This document shows positions 37,870 through 48,456 of a stretch of 64,000 bases of DNA, piece after piece. The DNA is from Anticarsia gemmatalis (lineage: Eukaryota; Arthropoda; Insecta; Lepidoptera; Erebidae): positions 4,598,501 to 4,662,500 of the forward strand of contig NC_134770.1 in the NCBI RefSeq assembly GCF_050436995.1. Reading direction: 5' to 3'. The notes beneath the pieces were generated by a model, which was given only the letters and a program-made list of their open reading frames with translations, did not search any database and had not been told where the DNA came from. Made by a program: the position numbers and the translations under genes. Position 1 is the first letter of the stretch. Every line of letters begins with the position of its first letter.

Positions 37870-38190
37870 TCTAGGAAAGTGGATAGTGTTCAGGACGAGT
37901 GTTGGCATTAAACTCCCTATAATCTACACATGTTATTTCCGAACCATCCTTCATCTTGACTAACAGGATGGGGCTGACAAACCGCCATGAGCTCTCATGA
38001 ATGACACAGACCTGCATCTAGAAGAGACTATGCTTTTTCGTTGACTATAATATCCTTGTCAGCAGGTGATAACTTATAAGGACGACGTTGTACTACCGTA
38101 TGTGGGTCTATTAAATCAACCTTTAAAGTGCCTGTCGAAACGCGACGAGTTGGAATACTGTCAATAAAGGAGGCGTTACATTTTTTTAAG
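37870..38190 (-). pseudogene. Reverse transcriptase, N-terminal relic (Ty3/Gypsy)
   Basis: Conceptual reading of the minus strand gives the motifs RRPYKLSP (about 38066-38090), SPILLVKMKDGS (about 37941-37980) and VDYREFN (about 37901-37930), in the order typical of the start of Gypsy-type RT. A TAG stop lies at 38028-38030. The catalytic part with the YxDD box is absent because the frame ends before the minisatellite. It cannot make an enzyme. Confidence 0.75.
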
Positions 38191-38215
38191 TATTCTAATT
38201 AGTGCAAATCAGTCG

Positions 38216-38608
38216 TCACTTATAAATAACGTTAGTTTCAATAGTGTTAAAATCAACCTTGTTTGCATTTTGCACATGTTTACTTCTTTGCGTACAAAGA
38301 AAACTTAGACTGTCACTATTAATTTCAACATGGATTCCTTTTTCGAGTACGTTTCTTCCTATAATAATTGCATCTGAAATCACATTATTAGAAACGACAT
38401 GAAGCAGTATAGATAGAGAGATTTCCTGTATTGTAACAGAGCTAATGATTTGCGATAAACACTTAATATCTTTTCCGCCAATCGCCGTTAAATAAACTAT
38501 CTCGTTATGTTTAGTGCCAGGTAATTTCTCAACAAAACTACTCTTAACCAGAGAGCAAGCCAAGCCACTGTCGAAAAGAAAAGAAATGATCTCACCAGAT
38601 GATGTCGA
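38216..38608 (-). pseudogene. Retropepsin-like protease domain of the LTR element
   Basis: The minus-strand frame holds the aspartic protease active site as Phe-Asp-Ser-Gly (DSG codons at 38564-38572), a middle with YLTAIGGKD, and the C-terminal IIIGRNVL, which matches the (I/L)(I/L)GRD-type motif of Ty3/Gypsy proteases. About 130 codons stay open, so this part is the best kept. A stop lies just upstream and the gag frame is in another phase, so it is not joined to an intact polyprotein. Confidence 0.7.
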
Positions 38609-38621
38609 CAGTCATGTACCT

Positions 38622-39290
38622 CTACTCGCCCGTCGCTCGCAAGTCAGGACTTCCTAGCGCGCCGGAGCGCTGCTGCTTGTAGGTTTCTGGCTTCCCGTAC
38701 GCATAACACGTCCCTTCTGCTTCAGCTGGTTTCGACTGCATGGTGCCCTGGCGTTTGCGATACTCCTCCATTTTGTGCCCACATTTTCCACAAAAGTGAC
38801 AGGTATCAATGAATCGTGAGTCACTCAAACAAGGTTGCTTCGCATCTATCTCATTTTGTGGTCCTTATGTCGTCTTTTGATAGAAATACCATAGAACATT
38901 CTGCACAGTTGGGCTCTCGAAGACACAAGATAAGAATTCAATCTCTTCGTATCAAGGGGGTACAATTATAACACCAGAAACAGACACAGATTAGTAGGTC
39001 CCCATCATCGTTTACATGGTACACAATTCGTTTGTAGGTCTCGGCATTCGATTCTTCAACAAGCTTCCCAAGCACATCATGGATTTACCCCTTTAATGTC
39101 CGAATCAGTTTCGTCTGCATCAAACTTGACAAGATGAGGCGGTGAGCTAGTTGATGCATTCTGTGTAGTCGCCAACAAGCGAGATGAAAGCACCTCCATG
39201 TTTGTCAGAATGTTTTTATTCTCCTCGCTTATGTTAGATTGGCCAGCGGTCGCGCCGCTGATCTCCTCTAGATTAGGCCCTCAACATCCC
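38622..39290 (-). pseudogene. gag relic with a damaged zinc knuckle
   Basis: The last 68 codons (38622-38828) contain CHFCGKCGHKMEEY, a CCHC knuckle in which the last cysteine is replaced by tyrosine. Upstream, frames on the minus strand suggest a gag start rich in Ser, Asn and Glu followed by HLVKFDADETDSD, similar in place to the start of gag capsid regions in Gypsy-type elements. Stops and frame changes interrupt it near 38940-39100. Confidence 0.6.
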
Positions 39291-39298
39291 ACTTCTGA

Positions 39299-39639
39299 TA
39301 AAGGCATTAGAGTAGGAGAAACGCCATCGTATTGGGATTCGTCTGTCATTTTGACGTGGGTAATAGGGCGAAGAGACCAGGGCTTGTTAAGTCACAAGAT
39401 AGTCCATAATATCATTATCACTCGTTAACTAAATCACTAATTAATGTCCAACATTCAGAATTATAAAGGATAGTAATGATCTAACTCGATTAACATTCCA
39501 CCACAACACGTGGGTGCGTGCGCCACCATGACCACCCAATTCTCTAATAATGGCCGCCTCCCCAGCGCTCGGTGTTATGTCTTATGTCAACGGTCACTAG
39601 CCAGCATTTAAAACCAACAAAAAGGTTGACGCGCCTACA
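39299..39639 (-). repeat. LTR (5' LTR in element orientation)
   Basis: This is the partner of 36537-36877. On the minus strand it is followed directly by TCAGAAGTGGGATG, where the primer binding site should lie; the matching tRNA was not determined. The 76-codon frame across this LTR is not a gene. Confidence 0.9.
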
Positions 39640-39643
39640 TACT

Positions 39644-40815
39644 TATTATTATTTATAAGGCTTCATTTAGATACAAAGGTATAGCCTGGTAAAGGTATGG
39701 CCCTTATTTTGGAATATCACTTTCTAGTTCCATCTACACGATTCCATAGATTATGGTCATACATTTTTACCTGGAATTTTAATAGCTCTCAGTTTTGAGC
39801 TGCTTCTGGGAATTCAGTCACATACTAAGCTGTCCCAATTTTGTGAAACCCAGGACCCAAACCTTATCCAACTATACAAAACAATGGTAGATTTGTGAAC
39901 AAAAAAATCTTAACAGAAACATAAATCAAAATTTATATTCTAAGTATGGGAGTATGAATCAAATGCCACTCAATCAATTCAATTCATCCATAATTCGCAC
40001 CTACATGTTAACCAAAACAATCTATTATAAAACATAACAAAGTTGCAAGTAACCCTTCAAAAACGGCAACTTCAGAAGCCATACAACCTATCTTATTATA
40101 ACTGGATTATTAAATAAAACAAGTCTTTCGCCATCTCTTTCGCACGCCACGCGTCGGTATACCCCTCTCTTTCTTATATCTGTAATTTCGTATCTCCGTC
40201 TTTGTCCCACGGCACGCTTATGTTGTTGTCCCTTTCGTTCTGGGTGAATGCACGTTACATCCGTTGCAAACAGGTCCGAGATGAAATGTGACAGGTGCAA
40301 AAACAAGCTCCTCTCAAAACATTCCTTGACCAGTCCGAAGCCAACAGATGGGAGTCATACTTATGCTTTTTTGATTTTTTATAGATTATTTATCGTATCG
40401 AATTATTGTTGGAGAATAACGATTTTGTTTAAGATTATTTTAAAATTAAGTCTGTCGTTTTGAATCATGGTAATATAATTAGATTTGTTTAATAAACAAG
40501 CAACTTATATGAATTAAGAGTAGTGTGTATAATGAGTCCTAGGTTCTAGGCGGGTATACTCTGCTCCTAAACTCTTTTTTTTTTCGACCCGTTACTGTTC
40601 CAATCTTGAGCAAGAGTCTATTTCCAAAGGAGAGAGGACCTTAACCGTTATTATATCTTTAAAAGTCTCGGTAACATTAAATTTCATCTCACCATAAGAA
40701 AGTAATTTGGGAACTAACAAACATCTATTCACAAAAACTTCTGGAACAGTACCACTTGGAAATATTTCCGAAATAGCCAACGATACGCTAAGCTAATACC
40801 ATCCATACAGTATAA
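39644..40815. other. Noncoding stretch with a GC-raised patch
   Basis: About 40130-40335 is clearly richer in GC (tctttcgcacgccacgcgtc, 'ccacggcacgcttatg'). Short frames on both strands cross it. I could not recognise a gene, splice pattern or repeat there. Confidence 0.4.
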
Positions 40816-40860
40816 AACAATAGTACATTTTAACCACTGCGCTATACTCCGTCACTATGC

Positions 40861-41075
40861 TTTCGTGGCGCACTGGTTTAGGTCGCCATGCCGCTACCAT
40901 TACGTCAGGAGATAGTGGGTTCAATTTCCACACGGAAAAAATATTATTTGTACGATCCACAAATAATTTCGGGTCTGGTTGTACTTTATGCCCGTGTTTG
41001 TATATTCGTAAAAGTCACAAACACAAGTGCAATTCTTACTGCGGTAGTTGTCTCTTTAAAAAGAAATAAAAATGT
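40861..41075 (+). mobile_element. tRNA-SINE family A with 45-base flanking repeats
   Basis: The head has A-box gtggcgcactggtttagg and B-box gtgggttcaatttccac, followed by the family body (cacaaataatttcgggtctg to gttgtctctttaaaaa). Blocks at 40816-40860 and 41076-41120 are direct repeats of 45 bases that I count as 38 identical. They contain a piece of an antisense SINE head (aaccactgcgctata). Confidence 0.75.
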
Positions 41076-41329
41076 AACAATCGTACATGTTAACCACTGC
41101 GCTATACCTTGTCGCAATGCCAGAGAGCCACAGATAACCGAACAGGTGATGTTGTTTGTTTAATCCTTTTGTATTCACACGCAGGTAAAGCAAGTTGTCT
41201 CTATTAAATATGATGGATGGACATACGACACGATAGTTTTTTGAGTTTAATTATGTTTTTTGTTGTTTTATTTTAGTAATGTAAGTCGGTATTGTAAGAA
41301 CAATAATGTATAATAAACTGCAGTCCGCA

Positions 41330-41521
41330 ATTTAGTCCGCGTAATATTTAGTTTTCCCGTTTTCAAAACATTTTGCTACTGCTCCACTCTTATAAGTCAT
41401 AGAGTGATTTTATATAGCTTTTCCAATAAATTAATAGGTAAAAATATTTTTCCAAATCCATTCCTGAGAGGAACGCGTTTCAACGAATAAGCTCTTCAGC
41501 ATTATATCGTTAGTATAACAT
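41330..41521 (+). repeat. Family F repeat, decayed copy
   Basis: It keeps 'ttttcccgttttcaaaacat', 'gctactgctccact', 'agtgattttatatagc' and 'ctcttcagcattatatcg'. Many differences from the other copies make it an old insertion. Confidence 0.6.
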
Positions 41522-42619
41522 ATTTATAGTTTCGTTAGTATAAATAGTCTTTAGATTTCTTTCAATGAAGATATTTTTGAACGTTTTAGGAATCAAAATA
41601 CCAATTCGATATGGCAATTAACTACACTAAATTTAAGCTGTCTAAGCCCAAAAAATATTCAAAACAATTTATATTCTTAGATAATTCTTAGAATATCTAA
41701 ATAGCAGCTATGAATGTCCTAACTAAACGAAACCAATAAACGTAATCCTTGAATGAAACCTTCTGACTTTCATAATTGAAATGACATCCAAAGAATTGCC
41801 GTCCACATGGCTCTTTCAAAGAACTATTTAAAAATTCTCGGCAATGAGTAATAGCTTAGTTAGAACATAACTTTCTGCGTTCAATGAATTCCACGTTAAT
41901 TCCTTAGTTATGTGCCGTTGATGCTATGGTGTTATAGCGTTTTAAAAACTGTACTATTTTTTAATTGCGTACTGTGATATAAGATTGCTTCTAGATTTAT
42001 TACGTTAGAAGTCCCGTAGTTTAACCTCACTGTGGTAGTAACTGTGTACTTAACCGTCATGAAAAGGATGATCTTTTGGTCGATCTAACGGGAGCAGGGG
42101 CTCTACAATTCTTCTATTCTAGCTATAATCATAATTATACTAGCAATAAATTACTATTTAAATACCTATTTAAAGAATGTTTGTTCTCAAACTTCTAGTT
42201 TAATAGCTTGAATATTCTAAAATATAAATTAATAAATAGACTATAGTTAGTCGTCATACTAAGAATCTCCTAAGATATTACAAATCTATCAAGGCGTAAG
42301 AGATACACAAATATTATACAAGATATAAATATAAATATTAATGTTATACCGCAGTTTTAAAATTAATTATTTATAGTGCGTACTGTTCACGAAAAACGGG
42401 AATCTTCCATAAACACCTTATTTTTTTCTTATATACTTATCTCTATTACTATACATACCTATACCCCTACTGTTTATACCTATGTTCTACTGCAAGGCAA
42501 TATAAGGAAAGATACCCTTTACTCCCACATACATCACAAAACGAACCCTACCTTAAAACAACGAACAAATCCAATACCTCACATATATCCCGCTTAAAAT
42601 AATAATTATCCTATATTAA
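41522..42619. other. AT-rich noncoding stretch
   Basis: Nothing recognisable was seen. Confidence 0.4.
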
Positions 42620-43005
42620 CCTCAAAGACGAAAAGTTTGAGTAGTCCGGGCTTGGATTCCTTCATAATCCTGGATTAAGTGCAAACTGAATAGGTTTCGG
42701 TGGGGGATAATTTCCATACATTTGTTGTAGTGTTTAGTGGGTGTAAGCCGCTCGATAGTACCGGGGTCATAGTGTTACGTTGTGATGTACTGAGAGAGAG
42801 ACTCAGCCTTGTTAATACTGGTGTAAAATATAAGTCGAATGTATTGCGAAAAAGTAGACCAAAAATTAAATTGGCATTCTTCCGTTTGGCCAAGTCTATA
42901 TTATAATATAATGCACAATTGTACCTACAATTGTACATACTTTTATTTTATTTTGTTATATTTGATTTTATGTACAATAAAGAGTTTTCATTTCAACAAA
43001 AAAAA
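42620..43005 (+). repeat. Retroposed 3' end with poly(A), source unknown
   Basis: The segment ends with 'tgtacaataaagagttttca' and a run of eight A after 'tttcaac', the form of a retroposed transcript or a LINE 3' end. A 68-codon frame precedes it (42700-42906) but shows no domain I recognise. Confidence 0.4.
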
Positions 43006-43689
43006 TTCTCGTAAATTGATCCACGTTCATGGTTTTGTATGGGTATTAAGAGAATCATGTAAAAATGACGACGGACGCAACAATCGACTGAGGGGACTGG
43101 AAATTCAAGGGAGAGGTCTTTGCTTAGCAGTGCGACACAACGAAACAGGCTACATTACAGGCTAATTTAATTTGATTTGAACGTCACTCTATTTATCTAG
43201 ATAAACACATTTCATAATGTCGAAAACTAATTCCGTTTACAAACTTTACTCAAACATGTGTAACAAATATTTTTATTGTTTTCCAATGTTCTCCCACTGT
43301 GTCGCTAACTTCGTAGTAATTTCAGCTAAGCCGTAGTGCGGGGAAGGCTTAAATATATTTACAGAGAAGTTCCGAGGCTCCCTTACTTATGGATCATCGC
43401 GGTTATTGTCACAGTTTATGAACAGGACACTAGTTGTTGCACCTGGCGTTGTTTGGGTTTAGTTGGTATGAATTTTCAAAATATAGCGTCATATTAGATG
43501 CTGAGAAGTACAATTTTACGGTAGATCTATATAATTTTAAGTGACTTACGACAGGCTTTTTTAAATCCTGACTACTTTATTTATATGACCCCCACGACAC
43601 GGCATTCCAAGTCTGGCATGCCGTATCCGCAGTTGTATGTAATCATAATTTGCAATTTATTATTCTAAAGCCTTGATATTTTTTTTTTC
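43006..43689. other. AT-rich noncoding stretch
   Basis: A family-B-like scrap lies near 43088-43140 (gagaggtctttgcttagcag). Otherwise nothing was seen. Confidence 0.4.
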
Positions 43690-43850
43690 ACATGCCCGCA
43701 CTGCAAACGTGAGTTTTCTGCTAAGATTGGCTATATAAGCCATCCACGTGCACATCAGCGCCAATTTAACTAGGAGTCGAAGTGGTCGCCATGGCCGAAA
43801 TCGGTCTGAGAGATAGTAGTATCTTTTTTACTTTTTGTAATTTTTTTTTA
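43690..43850 (+). pseudogene. C2H2 zinc-finger relic of a retroelement C-terminus
   Basis: The frame 43690-43773 ends in a TAG and reads TCPHCKREFSAKIGYISHPR and then AHQRQF: Cys-X2-Cys-X12-His-X3-His, a full C2H2 finger. Similar single fingers with the K/R-IG-x-ISH core close the proteins of some insect non-LTR elements, so I infer a retroelement fragment and not a host transcription factor. The downstream bases look like a 3' UTR. No start is visible upstream. Confidence 0.5.
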
Positions 43851-46322
43851 TAAGAAATAAACATTAAGAAGAACACTCAAGTATCAATTAAACACAGCTC
43901 AGCGGTCTTGTCGAACATTTCGTCGGAATCACTAGAAACAGAATTTTCCAGGAATCCGGATTAGCATTGACTTCTCCGTAAATTTACTAGTTACGTATAA
44001 TGATCCCTTAACCTCAAATAATAATTAAATAAACATGAATATTTAATAAAACACATAATATTGAGAATCATCTCATTGAAAACTATACTAGTTACTGCAA
44101 TGTTAACTTGAAAGAACTAACTTATGAACTAACGATTTTTAGAACATCCACGTTGAACACAATCATCTAGTAAACTAATCAAAGTATCTATGTATGACTG
44201 AAGGTTATTTTATATACTGCAGCCTAAGGTTTGACTTGCCCCACCTTAAGGTGTACCTCGTATACTAATCAAAGTATCAAATTGGGTAGTTGACTGGGTT
44301 AACGTAAAATTAAACTTATATTCGTAAAAGGTTCATATAAAATGCCCAGGCTATGTAATTTTGCTGGTAAATGTAATTACTACAGACTGGAACGCCTTAT
44401 TAGGCACTCATTTGATACCAACGAAAATACGAAACTGTGACGTCACTATTTCGTATTCATATACTAAAATGTATTTTTGACATTTCGTAAAGTTGATTTG
44501 ATTGGTAGTCACCTACTCTATTCTTTCACATCAATCTCCTAACAATGTAAGTATCAAATAATTTATTCCCACTTTCCTACATGTATGTAAGATATAAGGC
44601 GTGTACACACGCGCGCCGTGGGAAGATACTGTTTGTTCTTGACGTATGCGAGTAATTACCTTCAAGGAGGAGATTTTTTACGTAATATAAGGGTATTTTT
44701 GTCATATTTTGTGTACGCAGGTTTATTAAGTTTTGTGGGTGTCATTTTGCATGTGTTAGAGTGTTTGTCTTTTCATAAAATGTTTGAATTGATATGTAAA
44801 TAATGTTGGAATTTATAGTTAAACTGACCTCGGTGACTATGACCGTTATTGTATATGCGTTTGAGAACACAAGGCCATGTTTGATCTTTGGTTAGGATAA
44901 TATTTACGTTTTTTCAGCAGTGGAGGCTTTTGGTTGTGGAATTATGGACTTTGGTAATGTCCTTAGGACTATTTTTGTGTTCAATACGACTGATCCACTT
45001 TTGTCTTCTTACTTGGAAGAAGACAAACACACAAACGCAACGACAGACAAAACTTATACGAAAAAAAAAAATTGAAAAAGGTCATCACTCTTTTTTTTAA
45101 TGACCAAAACCTTCGTTTTGTTTGTTTAACACTTAAAAAATATAGGCTCAATAAATCACTTGCAAAATACAGTCATCCAACTAAACGCACGACTATTGGA
45201 ACATGAAATACAACTTTTCCTTCGCCACATAAAGGTCGTAGTGCAATAGGTATATGCACAGGAAGAGGCCAATTTAGCCGGCAGAGGCAAAAGTTTGCCA
45301 ACACTTGCGTGCGGTAATTACCTTATAATGTTGCACTTAGCCTTCCGATGGGGGAGACGTGAATAGATTGTAACAATGAGGTGTTAGTAATCTGTATTGT
45401 TTACCTTTTTACACATAACAAATATCACTATCGATAATAGACTATTGGAACAAAATGTATGAAAAATTTGTTTATGCCCATAACGTATTTTATACTTTTA
45501 AATTTTGACAAAAATATAAATAGGTACTTGGTGTTCGTTGATTGGTTCATCGTCAAAAGAACTGTAGCATGATTTGCAAAGCTAAAACCTAAAGTATAGC
45601 TTCTGCTCTTGATTTATTTATTTAAAATACCTACAAATCACAACCCATTAAAAAAAACCCAACAATAAAAACAAATCTATAAATTTGGCATTCGAAAAAG
45701 ATTATTTTTTACAAAGGAAATCAGACCATATCATCTCAGCATAAAGTTTAATTTATCTTCAAGGCAAACATTGCTGACCACCTGATCGATATATTATGAA
45801 TGCAAGTAAAGCTTATAGCGCACCTCTACTCCCACCCTGTAAATCTCCTCAAGTATTAGTGCGGGATTATGTTATCGATAAAATATGGGATTATCGATAA
45901 TTATGGACGAAGGATGTAAAAATAAAGGAAGCTTTTTCTTTGTACCGCTAGAGTATAAAGGTTTTTTATTTATTTTTCCGAGCGTTATTTGTTTTTTGCT
46001 GCTAGCAAGACTTCTTTGTGAAAGACAGTATTTTGCTAAAATTAAAATAATCTTTGAGGAATGTTTTTTATGCACGTTTAATATGTTGATATTTTTTGAA
46101 TAAATAAAATTGCATACTAAATTAATAAAAAGGTTTATTAATAAGAAATGAAAGACATAAATAGGTAGGTACATTCTAACAAAACTGAGACGTTAATAAT
46201 TTCAGCTATCATCGGTGTAAATAATATAATCGATGCTTCAGTTCAGTACAGATTACTGGAAAGTAGTTCTGAACAATTATAACACTACGATAACCTTTAT
46301 TTTAAAAGACATAAAATTAATT
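43851..46322. other. AT-rich noncoding stretch
   Basis: A modestly GC-raised patch at about 45225-45370 has no recognisable content. Short frames on both strands near 44.6-46.2 kb are AT-driven and match nothing known. Confidence 0.45.
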
Positions 46323-46605
46323 TAACCTATTACTGTCACACTGTTGGACAAGGGTAATGAGGGAGGGGTTATGCATTAAGTCCACCACGTTGGCCAATCG
46401 CGGGTTGGATCTTCGATACCTTCAAGAACTGTTCTAAAGAACTCTCAGGTATGCAAGGTTGCTTCACGATGTTTTTCTTCACCGTTGAAACAAGTCATAA
46501 TTATTTCTAACACACATAACTTCAAAAAGTCGTTGGTGTTTTGCCTCGGGTTGATACTGCAACCACTTGGGAGGTACAAACTTATACCACTCGGCTATCA
46601 CTGCT
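46323..46605 (-). repeat. tRNA-SINE family B, diverged copy
   Basis: The head end on the plus strand is 'cactcggctatcactgct', with a disrupted B-box (ctcgggttgatactgc). The 3' end at 46325 reads 'acctattactgtcacactgt'. It lies in the same orientation as the next copy. Confidence 0.75.
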
Positions 46606-46699
46606 ATTTAAAAGGCTACGCTCAAACTCTTTTGCAACTGGATAGTCTCAGAAAATGTATTAATCTACAGCAGTTTAGTAGTTTATATAACGTGATAAA

Positions 46700-46999
46700 T
46701 AAAAAAATAAATAAATTTAACCCATTACTGTCCCACTGCTGGGCAAGGGTCTCCTCCCGTAATGAGGGAGGGTGGCCAAGTGCGGGTTGGGGACTTTGCA
46801 TGCCCTCAATAAATGTATTAAACCAATTTTAGGCATGCAAGGTTTCCTCACGATGTTTTCCTTCACCGTTGGAGCATGTGATAATTATTTCTAATACACA
46901 CATAACTTCGAAAAGTCATTGGTGTGTTGCCTCGGGTTCGAACCTGCGACCACTTGCGTGGGAGGTGTCAACTTATACCACTCGGCTATCACTGCTCTC
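46700..46999 (-). mobile_element. tRNA-SINE family B with 15-base target duplications
   Basis: It is a complete copy: head with A-box agtgatagccgagtgg and B-box caggttcgaacccgag, body, and a 3' end with ttgcccagcagtgggacag and an AT-rich tail. The direct repeats atataacgtgataaa lie at 46685-46699 and 47000-47014. The 115-codon frame across 46485-46832 spans two SINEs and is not a gene. Confidence 0.85.
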
Positions 47000-47183
47000 A
47001 TATAACGTGATAAACTACTAAAAACAATACCTATTACTAAAGTAGTTGCATAAAGACTGATGTATCCCCGCCCATATGCACGGAGTGTGCACTAACAACC
47101 GTATTAGAACAAATTGTGTGATGGCTAGCATTCGCGTGTTGATCTTACTGATTGTGCTAGGTTAGACTTAGTACTTACAAGAG

Positions 47184-47398
47184 GCCGTCCGCGACTTCGC
47201 CCGCATGGAAACCCTTTTGTAAACCTCGATCCCTCGGGAACTCCGGGATAAAAGTAGCCTATGTGTTATTCTGGGTCTTAAGCTACCTACATACCAAATT
47301 TCATCGTAATCGATTCAGTAATATTTGCGTGAAAGAGTAACAAACATCCATACTACATACATATTCACAAACGTTCGCATTCATTATATTAGTAGGAT
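47184..47398 (+). repeat. Lep1-like repeat, family E
   Basis: It has the typical order: gccgtccgcgacttcgcccg, 'cgggataaaagtagcctatg', 'accaaatttcatcgtaatcg', gcgtgaaagagtaacaaaca and 'cattatattagtaggat'. It is the best copy of this family here. Confidence 0.75.
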
Positions 47399-47429
47399 GT
47401 AATTCTTAATGTAAAAATCGAGTTTATAA

Positions 47430-47760
47430 ACAAAAAATGTACCTAAAATGTACTACATACTCGTACATACTCACAAACTTTCACATCTATACTAATATTA
47501 TAAAGCTGAAGAGTTTGTTTATTTGATTGTTTGTTTGAACGCGCTAATCTCAGGAAGTACTGGGCAGATTTGAAAAATTCTTTCAGTGTTACATAGCCCA
47601 TATATCGAGAAAGGCTATAGGCTATATAACATCACGCCACGATCATAAGGAGCGGAGTAGCAACGAAAAATGTTACGAAAACGGGGAAAATTTTGACCCA
47701 TTCTCTTAGGTGACGCAAGCGAAGTTGCGCGGGTCAGCTAGTTTATAATATTAGTAGGAT
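47430..47760 (+). repeat. Family E tail split by an inserted family F copy
   Basis: 'catactcacaaactttcaca' ends at about 47484 and the expected continuation tttataatattagtaggat starts at 47742. The 257 bases between are a family F element on the minus strand. Confidence 0.65.
47485..47741 (-). repeat. Family F repeat, near full length
   Basis: The minus strand runs from ctagctgacccgcgcaactt to 'ctttataatattagtatag'. It lies inside a family E tail. Confidence 0.8.
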
Positions 47761-48120
47761 TGGTAGTACACCTGCTTTACTTTGTGGTTAAGGTTCAATG
47801 AATAAATTTATAAGAATAAGTTCGTTAATCTATAACTTCGTGATGAAACGTCGCAATTCCAACCCGCACTTAGCCAGCGTGGTGGGCTCTAGGCGTTCTC
47901 GTTTGACATGAAACCTTTGCCCAGCAAAAAATCTGAAACAGATAAAAAAAAACTGTCCCATTGTGCTGGGCATAGCTGCGCAGCTGTTGTTTCATAATTA
48001 TAGATATTTGTCACTTTTGCCTTGGCTTATTGAATGTCATTATATAAATCGATTAGAGCATTTGTTAATGCACGTAGGAATATCGACCAAAATAAACAAA
48101 ACTCCCCTCAATGAATGAGA
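47761..48120. other. Noncoding stretch with a family B fragment
   Basis: At 47856-47935 'aacccgcacttagccagcgt' plus 'acctttgcccagcaaaaa' is the plus-strand 3' part of SINE family B, and at 47960-47980 a second scrap reads the other way. Nothing else was recognised. Confidence 0.5.
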
Positions 48121-48351
48121 TATAATTAAAATAAAAATAAAAATAAAAATCATTTATTACCAGTCCAGTATTACAAAATTATGCTTATATCTACGACAAC
48201 CCCACTAGGCGCAGCCTGTATCGGGGCTATCAATATTATGAACAATTGCCAGATCGGACTAGTTAACTTAAACTTAAAATGTACTTATTTATTAATAACA
48301 CAAAAGGTAAGAGCATTTATGTATTTATGAGGAAGAATGCGTGTATTTCTG

Positions 48352-48443
48352 TGAGCGTGTGCGTGTGTATACGTGAGCGTGTGTGTGTCTGTGTGTGTGT
48401 GCGTGAGTTTGGGTGTGTGTGTGTGTCTGTGTGTGTGTGTGTG
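48352..48443. repeat. (TG)n microsatellite in the LINE 3' UTR
   Basis: It is an imperfect TG run with interspersed tctg, gcgtg and gagtttggg. The 62- and 71-codon frames crossing it are by-products. Confidence 0.9.
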
Positions 48444-48456
48444 AATGACCCAATAA

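Larger units (their letters stand above)
36537..39639 (-). mobile_element. Defective Ty3/Gypsy-type LTR retrotransposon
   Basis: Two direct repeats of 341 bases bound the element and I read them as identical. The bases TACT flank it on both sides (36533-36536 and 39640-39643), a 4-base target duplication. The coding order on the minus strand is gag with a zinc knuckle, retropepsin, then the first part of a Gypsy-type reverse transcriptase. The rest of RT, RNase H and integrase are missing, and a minisatellite sits at 37125-37740 instead. Stops and frame breaks occur in all parts. Total length 3.1 kb, well below the usual 5 kb or more. Identical LTRs with a long-broken interior imply mobilisation by proteins of a related intact element. 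Confidence 0.85.

Noticed and set aside
46485..46832. 115-codon plus-strand gene
   Set aside because: It runs through parts of two family B SINEs and the spacer, with no protein features.
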